A DNA stretch of 5,894 nt from Mogibacterium sp. (GCA_016775335.1 JAEUGJ010000023.1:1-5894), one strand, 5' to 3'; counted from the first letter of the stretch, positions 1-5,783 are shown. The notes: a model not told the origin generated them from the sequence alone. Translations and numbers: made by a program.

Positions 1-108
1 AGTACCTCCACCACAGGTCTTTTCAGCCAAGTCTCCCAACTTACGCTGTTCCCAATCATCTGTATATCCTCGGAACCGGAGGGCCGGCGATTTTCTTTTT
101 TCCGTCAT
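1..108 (-). CDS. hsdS: Type I restriction-modification specificity subunit HsdS, N-terminal fragment (runs off left edge)
   Basis: The first 36 codons are visible, read leftward from ATG at 108-106. The peptide begins MTEKRKSPALRFRGYTDDWE and continues with QRKLGDL. This proline/Leu-Arg-Phe, then W-E-Q-R-K-L-G pattern is the typical start of Firmicute HsdS proteins, just before the first target recognition domain. HsdS sets the DNA sequence recognised by the HsdM methyltransferase and by HsdR. A strong Shine-Dalgarno (GGAGGTGA, complement of 114-121) lies inside the end of hsdM, 5 nt from the ATG. Only 1 nt separates the hsdM stop from this start, so the two genes are probably translationally coupled. 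The recognition domains lie outside the window, so neither the target sequence nor the intactness of the gene can be judged. Confidence 0.9.
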   Translation of the reverse strand, partial: MTEKRKSPALRFRGYTDDWEQRKLGDLAEKTCGGGT

Positions 109-109
109 A

Positions 110-2662
110 TCACTCACCTCCCAGCAGTTTCCGAAGTTCGCTTAGACCCAGCAGATCGGTTTCGCTGCCGGTGAGTTCATCCATCATGGCTGAAAGCTGC
201 GTCTCCGTTTCCGCAATCTGAGATTCCAGCTCGGCGAAAGTGGTTTCATATTTCTGATTCAGCGCGTTCAATTCCGAAATCAGCGCGTCCACCGCGTTGT
301 TCGGAAGGTTCAGAAGATTCTGCACCAGCGGGGTAATCCACTTCCGATGAAGCAGCTCCTTGACCTGTTCGACGCGGAGGTTCTCAATGGTATCTTTGGT
401 CTGAAGCTCCAGCGCCTCCTTTCCCTTCTTGACGGCAGATTTCAGTTTCTTCTCTTCCTCATTTAACTTCGAGGCATCGGTTAATTTCTGCAGCGTTTCC
501 GGCTCCAAAGCACCGGCTTTAATGGCTTTCTTTACCTCGCTCCAGACAAAACCGTTCTCGCCGGAATAGTCCGCAGACTTCTCCTCCTCGTCCAGCGAAT
601 CGAAAATCTCTTCATACTCGGAAACGATTTCGGCAAGGCGATTTTCTTTTACCGAAATGGCCGCTTTCTCCTCGGACAGCAATGCGTCTTGAACCAGTTC
701 GAAAGGCAGAATGTGCCCCTTCCAGCCATCTTGAACTTCCTGATCCTTTCCATTCTTCTTCTTCAGCACCAGATTCGGATCCACCTGCGTCGCCGCCGCA
801 GGCCCTTCCGTCTGAATCATCTCCAGGTCGTTCTCAATCACCGTTTCCCAAGAATCATGGAGAAGCTGGTAGGCTTCGTAGGAATCCACCAGCGGGATAT
901 CTTTGAGACGGGTAAAAATATCATCGGTGAAGTCCGACTCGGCCGTCACGGCATTCACAGTTTCCGCTTCCTCCACAAGTGTCCGATGAAGGGCATCTTC
1001 CAGTGTGCGGAAGGCGTCGCGGAACCGATTCCGGAAAAGGTGAACGTCTTCATGTTCCTGCACGGCGGACTTAATATCCGAAGCCTTCACCTCACAGTAT
1101 CCGGGCGAGACTTCCCGGAACAATTCTTCCCGAAGATGCGGGAATGCGTTCCAATATTCCTGAAGGGAATCCAATTCTTTTTCCGGAATTCCGCCGAACA
1201 TGGACGCATAAATATCCCAGGATTCTGCCTCTTCGGAGGAATCCACATACCGTGGGATATTCAGATTATAGTCATTCCGGCGGATTTCTTCCCGGCTGAC
1301 TTTTTTTGCGAATTTCGGAACATCCCGGCGATCGGTCACCGTGTCTACGATCCGTTTGATGTCGCAAGCACGCAGCCGATTGTTTTTACCTTCCTTGATG
1401 AAGCCCTTGGATGCGTCAATAATGAGAACATCATTGTTCTCGCGCTTCTGCTTCAGAACCATGATGATGGTCGGAATGCCGGTCCCGTAGAAAATATTCG
1501 CCGGCAGCCCGATAATTGCATCGATATGATTCTGTTCAATCAGATTCCGCCGGATCTCTCCTTCTTCGCCGCCACGGAAAAGAACCCCGTGAGGCAGAAC
1601 AATGGTCATGATTCCATCATCCTTCACGTGGAACAAATCATGGAGCAAGAATGCATAATCGGCTTTACCCTTCGGTGCTAAGCCGAACCGAGCGAACCGA
1701 ACGTCATTCTCTTTCCCGGTAGGATCCCATGACTGGGAATACGGCGGATTGGATACCACTGCGTCCACGTAAAGAGGATCGTATGTCTGTGCCGGATCGT
1801 TTTCGTCAAAATACGGCCAGTCCTCTTCCAGCGTATCTCCGCACCGAGTCACGATATTGTCCGGGAGAATTCCTCGCATCACCAGATTCATTCGAGTCAG
1901 GTTGTAGGTGTTCTGCTTCAGCTCCTGCGCATAGTATTTAATATTGTTTCGATTCTTCATGTACCGAGCGGTGCTCTTTCCGATGGTGATTAGGAGAGAG
2001 CCGGAACCGCTGGTCGGGTCGTATATCTTGATTTCCTTGCGATTCTGCAGGTGATGCGCCACAATATCCGACATCAGCAGCGACACCTCATGCGGCGTAT
2101 AGAATTCCCCCGCCTTCTTTCCGGCATTGGAAGCAAAGTTTCGAATCAAATCTTCATAGATGAATCCCAACACATCGTAGTCCTGCTTTCCGTCCATCGG
2201 AATATCTTTGATCAGATATACCAGATCCCGAATGGCTTTGGACTGGGATGCGGAATTATCCCCCAGCTTGGAAAGCCCCGTCTGAAGGGTATCGAAAATT
2301 TTCTCAAAAACACGCTTATGGGTCGAATTGATGTTCCGGTTGAACGCCGACAGGGCGTCATGCACGTGCTCAATGCGGAAATCCTTCCCAATTTCCAGCC
2401 AGGTGGAGAACAGGTTTTCATAAGAAATAAAATATCCGATATTCTTCTGAACGCTGGTTACCGTTTCCTCATCATCTTCCGTCAATTCCGGAAGGTATTC
2501 ATCCGTCCAATCATTTTTCTTCAGGTATTCCACTTCCTTCTCGGAAAGGAACTTGTAGAAAATGAACCCCAGAATGTAATCCTTGTATTCATTCGCCTCA
2601 ATCTTCGAACGCATCTTATTGGCAGATTCCCAGATTTTCGCGGATAATTGTTGCTTATTCAT
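110..2662 (-). CDS. hsdM: Type I restriction-modification DNA methyltransferase subunit HsdM, long form (850 aa)
   Basis: This is the N6-adenine methyltransferase subunit, expected to act in an M2S complex with HsdS. Residues 1 to about 150 match the helical HsdM N-terminal domain (MNKQQLSAKIWESANKMRSK at the start). The catalytic domain follows: G-E-F-Y-T-P at 185-190, the S-adenosylmethionine-binding motif DPTSGSGS at 215-222, and the catalytic NPPY at 305-308. The family-typical NDYNLNIPRYV is at 463-473. Classical HsdM proteins are about 500-550 aa. Here some 330-370 extra residues follow, rich in Glu and Lys, with a probable coiled coil near 796-830. The start is supported by GAGGAG (complement of 2667-2672), 4 nt upstream of the ATG. 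It is the first gene of the operon with hsdS. No frameshift or missing motif is seen. Function is near certain; the role of the extension is unknown. Confidence 0.96.
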   Translation of the reverse strand: MNKQQLSAKIWESANKMRSKIEANEYKDYILGFIFYKFLSEKEVEYLKKNDWTDEYLPELTEDDEETVTSVQKNIGYFISYENLFSTWLEIGKDFRIEHVHDALSAFNRNINSTHKRVFEKIFDTLQTGLSKLGDNSASQSKAIRDLVYLIKDIPMDGKQDYDVLGFIYEDLIRNFASNAGKKAGEFYTPHEVSLLMSDIVAHHLQNRKEIKIYDPTSGSGSLLITIGKSTARYMKNRNNIKYYAQELKQNTYNLTRMNLVMRGILPDNIVTRCGDTLEEDWPYFDENDPAQTYDPLYVDAVVSNPPYSQSWDPTGKENDVRFARFGLAPKGKADYAFLLHDLFHVKDDGIMTIVLPHGVLFRGGEEGEIRRNLIEQNHIDAIIGLPANIFYGTGIPTIIMVLKQKRENNDVLIIDASKGFIKEGKNNRLRACDIKRIVDTVTDRRDVPKFAKKVSREEIRRNDYNLNIPRYVDSSEEAESWDIYASMFGGIPEKELDSLQEYWNAFPHLREELFREVSPGYCEVKASDIKSAVQEHEDVHLFRNRFRDAFRTLEDALHRTLVEEAETVNAVTAESDFTDDIFTRLKDIPLVDSYEAYQLLHDSWETVIENDLEMIQTEGPAAATQVDPNLVLKKKNGKDQEVQDGWKGHILPFELVQDALLSEEKAAISVKENRLAEIVSEYEEIFDSLDEEEKSADYSGENGFVWSEVKKAIKAGALEPETLQKLTDASKLNEEEKKLKSAVKKGKEALELQTKDTIENLRVEQVKELLHRKWITPLVQNLLNLPNNAVDALISELNALNQKYETTFAELESQIAETETQLSAMMDELTGSETDLLGLSELRKLLGGE

Positions 2663-2701
2663 AGTGCTCCTCGTTGTATCTTATACTTAAACAAAAACGC
2701 T

Positions 2702-2751
2702 CATTCCCGGTGTAAGCCGATTGTTTTAATTATACCATGCACCGGGGAATG
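2702..2751. repeat. Imperfect inverted repeat around the hsdM -10 element
   Basis: CATTCCCGGTG (2702-2712) is mirrored by CACCGGGGAATG (2740-2751), an 11/12-bp inverted repeat with one extra G in the right arm and 27 bp between the arms. The right arm lies in the -35/-10 spacer of the hsdM promoter and the left arm in the early leader, so it cannot form a hairpin in the promoter's own transcript. A DNA-level role such as an operator is more likely, but this is an inference. Confidence 0.55.
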
Positions 2752-2756
2752 GTAAA
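2729..2756 (-). promoter_or_regulatory. Probable sigma-A promoter of hsdM
   Basis: On the minus strand TTTACC (complement of 2751-2756) is separated by 16 nt from a consensus TATAAT (complement of 2729-2734). A TGG just before the -10 makes it an extended -10. Transcription would start near 2722, giving a leader of about 60 nt before the hsdM ribosome binding site. The -35 box sits inside the 23-bp dyad at 2750-2772, and the -10 lies between the arms of the inverted repeat at 2702-2751, so the promoter is probably controlled. Confidence 0.7.
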
Positions 2757-2772
2757 GGAAATTTCTTTACCA
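2750..2772. promoter_or_regulatory. 23-bp dyad, candidate operator or recombinase binding site
   Basis: TGGTAAAG (2750-2757) and CTTTACCA (2765-2772) are perfect 8-bp inverted arms around a 7-bp AT-rich centre. The centre is itself nearly symmetrical, with only the 2758/2764 pair failing. It covers the -35 box of the hsdM promoter and ends 33 nt before the recombinase start codon, so a bound protein could control hsdM and possibly the recombinase. The arm-spacer-arm layout also resembles a small tyrosine-recombinase core site. The sequence cannot decide between these. Confidence 0.5.
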
Positions 2773-2794
2773 ATGCATACTGCAAAGTACTTAC

Positions 2795-2800
2795 AGGAGG
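2795..2800 (+). promoter_or_regulatory. Ribosome binding site that sets the recombinase start
   Basis: AGGAGG lies 5 nt before ATG at 2806. The in-frame upstream ATG at 2737 has no Shine-Dalgarno and falls within the hsdM promoter and inverted repeat, so the 2806 start is preferred. Confidence 0.85.
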
Positions 2801-2805
2801 TTATT

Positions 2806-3732
2806 ATGCTAAACAACATTAAGAAAACCACGTTATTTCACGAGTATTACGAAGAGTGGATTCAAGTGTACAAGGAAGGCGCCATCCGAGACGTTACCAT
2901 GAAAAAATACGAATTGACTCTGTCCTGGGTTCGTCGGCTGTCACCGGAATTGCAAGTTGGCGAACTGAACCGAATTACCTACCAAAAGCTGCTCAATGAC
3001 TATGCCTTACTGCATGAGCGGCAAACAACAATGGACTTTCACCATCAATTAAAAGGAGCCATTCTGGATGCGCTGGATGAAGGGCTTATCAATCGGGATC
3101 CGACTCGAAAAGCAATTATTAAAGGGAAAACACCTCGGGTGAAAAAGTGCAAATATCTGAATCAATTTGAGCTGCATCAGCTCCTGGCGGACCTAAATCT
3201 GGAAGAAGGGTTGAATTGGGATTGGCTGATTCTTCTGATTGCAAAAACCGGTCTCCGCTTCTCGGAAGCACTGGCATTGACCCCCGCCGACTTCGACTTT
3301 ACAAAGCAATCCATCTCTGTCAACAAAACTTGGAATTACAAAGAAGGTGGCGGATTCCAACCCACAAAGAACCGCTCCTCCGTCCGGCGCGTCCAACTGG
3401 ATTGGCAGCTGATTGTCCAATTCTCCACCTTACTCCGAAACCTGCCGGAAGATAAGCCCATCTTCATACAGGGAAAAGTGTACAATTCCACTGTCAACGA
3501 TGTACTGGAACGGCATTGCCGAAAGCTTCATATTCCCGTGATTTCGGTCCACGGTCTTCGTCACACCCACGCATCCCTGCTGCTTTTTGCCGGTGTCTCT
3601 ATTGCCAGTGTTGCCCAGAGGCTGGGGCATTCCAGCATGACGACGACGCAGAAGACATATCTGCACATTATACAAGAGTTGGAGAACAAGGACATTGACC
3701 TGGTAATGCGCTCCTTGTCCAGTCTGAGCTAA
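2806..3732 (+). CDS. Tyrosine recombinase/integrase (308 aa), candidate HsdS shuffling recombinase
   Basis: This is a complete phage-integrase-family site-specific recombinase. Residues 1 to about 105 form the SAM-like core-binding domain (LFHEYYEEWIQVYKEG near 10-25). The catalytic domain holds every active-site residue: R151 in TGLR, K188 in PTKN, H249 and R252 in HGLRH, H275 in LGHSS, and the nucleophile Y285 in KTYLH. The length is normal for XerC/D-like or small integrase proteins. The start at 2806 is set by AGGAGG; a longer version from 2737 would add 23 unlikely residues. It diverges from hsdM-hsdS across a 143-bp intergenic region. Recombinases of this type beside Firmicute type I loci are known to invert hsdS segments and change methylation specificity. 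That job is inferred here from position, because no inverted hsdS copies lie in the window. It could instead be the integrase of a mobile element. No convincing terminator follows; the gene overlaps the convergent membrane-protein gene by 4 nt. Confidence 0.93.
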   Translation: MLNNIKKTTLFHEYYEEWIQVYKEGAIRDVTMKKYELTLSWVRRLSPELQVGELNRITYQKLLNDYALLHERQTTMDFHHQLKGAILDALDEGLINRDPTRKAIIKGKTPRVKKCKYLNQFELHQLLADLNLEEGLNWDWLILLIAKTGLRFSEALALTPADFDFTKQSISVNKTWNYKEGGGFQPTKNRSSVRRVQLDWQLIVQFSTLLRNLPEDKPIFIQGKVYNSTVNDVLERHCRKLHIPVISVHGLRHTHASLLLFAGVSIASVAQRLGHSSMTTTQKTYLHIIQELENKDIDLVMRSLSSLS

Positions 3733-4133
3733 GCTTTTTTTACACTATTATAATTCCGATACCCCACAACGGCGTACACGAGAATTATGCAGTACGGAAG
3801 AAGGGTGAGGGTTGGCACTTTTTCCAGGAAGCAAAGCAGCAAGGTGAAGAGAACGGCACCCACCGCCAAAACCACAATCCCGGCTCGCACCCTTTTTCCG
3901 ATGCGCCTGTTGCATTGGATGCACCCGCCGATGCTCAGAAACAGGTAGTCCAACAGAAAATATGCCACAAACATCTCACTCAAGTATGTCCATATACGAG
4001 CACCGTCTTCTTTGTAAAACAAATACATCCCAAAAGTTAAGATACACCCGCTTATAATTGCTGCCTTGCCGATATTATTGGCCTTTGCTTCTTTTCCTTC
4101 CACAATTGGAAACATGTTGAACTTGCTCCGCAT
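3729..4133 (-). CDS. Small membrane protein of unknown function, about four transmembrane helices
   Basis: I do not recognise a family for this 134-aa protein. Hydrophobic segments lie at about residues 21-40, 49-70, 84-103 and 107-124, separated by short charged loops (KEDGAR at 41-46; NRRIGKRVR at 75-83), which suggests four membrane-spanning helices. A C-x-x-C (CIQC, 71-74) sits at the end of helix 2. There is no signal peptide and no enzymatic motif. The start at 4133 is backed by a GGAGG (complement of 4138-4142) 4 nt upstream. A second possible start at 4115 (MFPIVEGKE) has a weaker site. It has its own probable promoter at 4178-4207. It converges on the recombinase, with stop codons overlapping by 4 nt, and lies downstream of the AbiE genes on the same strand. 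Small membrane proteins are common in defence islands, but no function can be assigned. Confidence 0.72.
   Translation of the reverse strand: MRSKFNMFPIVEGKEAKANNIGKAAIISGCILTFGMYLFYKEDGARIWTYLSEMFVAYFLLDYLFLSIGGCIQCNRRIGKRVRAGIVVLAVGAVLFTLLLCFLEKVPTLTLLPYCIILVYAVVGYRNYNSVKKA
3913..3928 (+). repeat. 16-bp direct repeat, copy 1 (inside the membrane-protein gene)
   Basis: CATTGGATGCACCCGC occurs here and again, identical and in the same orientation, at 4298-4313. Here it encodes G-C-I-Q-C of the membrane protein on the minus strand. An exact 16-bp match is not expected by chance in a window this size. Confidence 0.8.
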
Positions 4134-4177
4134 AACCCCTCCTGCTGTTTCTTATTTTCAAAAATCATCGCTATCGG

Positions 4178-4207
4178 ATTATAAATGATAACGGCATATC
4201 GGTTCAA
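4178..4207 (-). promoter_or_regulatory. Probable promoter of the membrane-protein gene
   Basis: TTGAAC (complement of 4202-4207) is followed after 18 nt by a consensus TATAAT (complement of 4178-4183) on the minus strand. This gives a leader of roughly 40 nt before the ATG at 4133. It implies that the gene is transcribed independently of the abiE operon. Confidence 0.6.
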
Positions 4208-4257
4208 CATTTTCACGAAGAAAGATGTATAAATAAATTGAATAGCTGAGGTCACAC

Positions 4258-4285
4258 GTCTGCGGCGCCGAAGGGCCGGACAGAC
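4258..4285. other. GC-rich hairpin downstream of abiEii
   Basis: GTCTG (4258-4262) pairs with CAGAC (4281-4285). Directly inside, CGGC (4263-4266) pairs with GCCG (4275-4278), with a 2-nt bulge on one side. No run of T follows on either strand, so it is not a standard intrinsic terminator. It may still slow transcription leaving the abiE operon or be a relic of an inserted element. Confidence 0.35.
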
Positions 4286-4297
4286 CCAGGGACGCTA

Positions 4298-4313
4298 CAT
4301 TGGATGCACCCGC
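4298..4313 (+). repeat. 16-bp direct repeat, copy 2 (just after abiEii)
   Basis: Identical to 3913-3928 and 385 bp away, starting 11 nt beyond the abiEii stop codon. Similarity ends at both edges of the 16 bp. The pair could mark the ends of an inserted or deleted segment, or be a duplicated scrap of the membrane-protein gene. Confidence 0.75.
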
Positions 4314-4323
4314 TTGCGATTTC

Positions 4324-4969
4324 TTATTCCCAGATGCCCTTTTTAGGATTCCACTTTGTTTTCTCCATTCCTTCAAGCAGCGGGCACACAAAAGCTTTTA
4401 TCCAATTCATAGCATCTGGCATGGATATCTGAATAAGCGCTTTTTTCTTCTTTAAAAATGCTTTCCATCTCGTCTGATGCATTGGATCATTTAAGAATTC
4501 CTCGCTAAAAGCCGCAGCATCCATTGTCATCTGTGTTTTTCTATTTTCAAATGTCTGGATAACAGCATTTCTGAGTCCTTCATAAGAAAACTCATAATTT
4601 GTTGAAAGGACATAGATATCATAAAAATCCTTATACCTGCTGTTAAGGTATCCATTATGAACGATAGCTTCCAGCTTCTCCGCAATCAATGTTTCCAATG
4701 AATACGCATTCACTCTAGGTGCTTCCATATTGAGTATTACAGGAAAGTCCATCTTAACAGCATCTGGATAGATTACATCTCCAAAACCTATATCAATACC
4801 GATAGGTATTTTCGTCCGGTCGAGATATCCTACAAACGATACATGCAACCCATGATATTCCTTAAACTCTGTTATATCTTCAACTGTGATAGCGTCTGTA
4901 TCAAATACAAGTGCATCCACTTTTTATTGCGAAGCTCTTTAGCCTCGCCTTTACTGAATCAGCATTCAT
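4324..4969 (-). pseudogene. abiEii: AbiEii-type nucleotidyltransferase toxin, broken by an internal out-of-frame deletion
   Basis: AbiEii is the nucleotidyltransferase-like toxin of the type IV AbiE abortive infection system. The gene's own start is visible: ATG at 4969-4967 reads MNADSVKARLKSFAIKSG, a typical family N-terminus, preceded by GGAGGTG within abiEi. After 18 codons this frame runs into unrelated residues and stops at TGA 4903-4901. The remainder of the family continues one frame away from about 4917, beginning DALVFDTD. It includes IDIGFGD, EKLEA and the late motif RYKDFYDIY, and ends at the TAA at 4326-4324. Intact family members are about 290-310 aa. The two pieces total about 215, so roughly 80-85 codons are gone, including the K-G-G and D-x-D region that holds the nucleotidyltransferase metal-binding site. 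The long frame could start only at GTG 4920, which has no good ribosome site. The toxin is therefore almost certainly inactive. Confidence 0.87.
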
Positions 4970-5547
4970 TAAATTAGCACCTCCAGATATGTTCGTACCA
5001 CTTTCTCGCAGCGCAGCCGTTTTGCGTAAGCATAAATCCTATCTATTTGCCTGTCCCTGCGTTTCAGGTAATTTTTAAGCACCTCTGATGTTTCTTCAAT
5101 TCCAATCTTGTTCCTGTAGTAAATAATATCTACCACCGTTTTCTCAATATCAAAAATATGAAAACAATTTTCTCCCTCATAGATTTCAGTTACACCGATA
5201 TCCATTCGGGATGGTGCAAAATAAAAAATTCTTATCTCCGGCCATTCCGGTAGCGTGTTTACTTTCTTTTTACGTTCTATCGCAACATCTACAGCATCCG
5301 GCAGGAAATTTGTAAGTCCGTAATACCGAGCAGCACTCATCAAACATATTACTCCATTCGGAACATAAGCCTCAGCACTAAAAAAATCGTTCTCATCGCC
5401 CTTATAGCCAAGATTTTCAAAGGTACTGCGGTTTATCCTCGATAGGATTCCGGCCTTTTCAAGTTTTTCGATTTTATAATAGGAATGACCCATATTCTTT
5501 AATTCTGCGATTGTAATAAACTTTTTATTCTCAGCGATTTTTTCCAA
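4969..5547 (-). CDS. abiEi: AbiEi family antitoxin / transcriptional regulator (192 aa)
   Basis: This is the antitoxin of the AbiE type IV system. In this family the N-terminal winged helix-turn-helix represses the abiE promoter and the C-terminal domain is needed to counter the toxin. Here residues 1-45 form the winged-helix region (FITIAELKNMGHSYYKIEKL). They are followed by the family signature VICLMSAARYYGLT (66-79) and the C-terminal IEKTVVDIIYYRNKIG (134-149) and VVRTYLEVLI (183-192). The length fits intact members. The start is a TTG at 5547-5545, chosen because a full GGAGGTGA lies 5 nt upstream and no ATG is as well placed. The stop overlaps the abiEii ATG by one base (TAATG), the usual coupled arrangement. 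Because the partner toxin gene is broken, AbiEi now looks like an orphan regulator. Confidence 0.92.
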   Translation of the reverse strand: MEKIAENKKFITIAELKNMGHSYYKIEKLEKAGILSRINRSTFENLGYKGDENDFFSAEAYVPNGVICLMSAARYYGLTNFLPDAVDVAIERKKKVNTLPEWPEIRIFYFAPSRMDIGVTEIYEGENCFHIFDIEKTVVDIIYYRNKIGIEETSEVLKNYLKRRDRQIDRIYAYAKRLRCEKVVRTYLEVLI

Positions 5548-5567
5548 CTATATCACCTCCAACTATA
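5543..5567. promoter_or_regulatory. Direct repeat in the abiE leader, candidate AbiEi operator
   Basis: TCCAACTATA occurs at 5543-5552 and again at 5558-5567, a 15-bp period. It spans the ribosome binding site, the start codon and the edge of the -10 box. AbiEi proteins are known to autoregulate by binding repeats at their promoter, so this is a candidate site. Part of the match arises because GGAGG and the TTGGA at the start codon share sequence, so it may be coincidental. Confidence 0.35.
5553..5560 (-). promoter_or_regulatory. Strong ribosome binding site for the TTG start of abiEi
   Basis: GGAGGTGA (minus strand) is placed 5 nt before TTG at 5547-5545 and decides in favour of this non-ATG start. 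Confidence 0.8.
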
Positions 5568-5595
5568 CTATATATCAGCCGTGCCAATATTTCAA
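5567..5595 (-). promoter_or_regulatory. Probable sigma-A promoter of the abiE operon
   Basis: TTGAAA (complement of 5590-5595), a 17-nt spacer and TATAGT (complement of 5567-5572) give one mismatch from consensus in each box with ideal spacing. The start would fall near 5560, right at the ribosome binding site, so the leader is very short. A protein bound over the repeats at 5543-5567 would block it. Confidence 0.75.
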
Positions 5596-5673
5596 CCAGT
5601 TTCGGCAGTTATATTTAATAGCCGAGATTATTTTAAATTTAACCTTACCAATTTCTTCGGAATAAAAAAACTG

Positions 5674-5743
5674 CATGCGGGAGGCAATCTTGGCTTGCAG
5701 TTGGGCGTTTCGAGCCCAGCTGCAAGCGTTTGCTGACCGCATG
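5674..5743. repeat. Rod-like hairpin in repeat unit 1
   Basis: Outer stem CATGCGG/CCGCATG (5674-5680 with 5737-5743). Then GA opposite GA (5681-5682 and 5735-5736), which can form tandem G-A pairs. A short stem follows, GGCAA with TTGCT (5683-5687 with 5730-5734, one G-U). After a small internal loop comes a 14-bp stem (5693-5706 with 5714-5727, one U-G in plus-strand RNA) closed by the 7-nt loop GTTTCGA. Read on the minus strand it ends three bases before T7 (5670-5664), as an intrinsic terminator would, and so could shield abiE from transcription arriving from the right. Confidence 0.7.
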
Positions 5744-5783
5744 TTCCATAATCCCGGTTCCATAATCCGACACAAAAAAACTG

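Larger units (their letters stand above)
4134..4323. other. Intergenic stretch between abiEii and the membrane-protein gene
   Basis: These 190 bases hold no convincing gene. From right to left they contain the second 16-bp repeat copy, a GC-rich patch (about 4251-4313) that stands out against AT-rich surroundings, an AT-rich stretch, and the promoter and ribosome binding site of the membrane-protein gene. On the minus strand the frame over the repeat reads S-G-C-I-Q-C before continuing to a stop near 4254, echoing the G-C-I-Q-C of the membrane protein. It could be a gene scrap, but the similarity does not extend further. Confidence 0.5.

Noticed and set aside
689..1681. 330-codon open frame on the plus strand inside hsdM
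   Set aside because: Lies wholly antisense to an intact hsdM with all family motifs. It has no recognisable domain and is an expected shadow of a codon-biased gene. The same applies to 2051-2647 and the shorter plus-strand frames there.
2702..2751. Invertible promoter flanked by inverted repeats, flipped by the adjacent recombinase
   Set aside because: Only 27 bp separate the arms, far less than known invertible promoter segments need for synapsis, and the arms are not identical.
2737..2805. Longer recombinase starting at ATG 2737
   Set aside because: No ribosome binding site, and the extra 23 codons overlap the hsdM promoter and both symmetry elements. AGGAGG before 2806 is much better.
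3725..3742. Terminator at the end of the recombinase gene (AAGC followed by T7)
   Set aside because: No stem of useful length precedes the T run; the only symmetry is the short AAGCTT. The T run encodes Lys codons of the convergent gene.
4052..4391. Two overlapping minus-strand frames (4052-4255 and 4179-4391)
   Set aside because: They overlap the abiEii end, the promoter and the start of the membrane-protein gene, lack ribosome sites and show no family resemblance.
4918..4920. GTG 4920 as a genuine start of a short AbiEii
   Set aside because: No nearby Shine-Dalgarno, and the true family N-terminus is visible just upstream in another frame, correctly coupled to abiEi.
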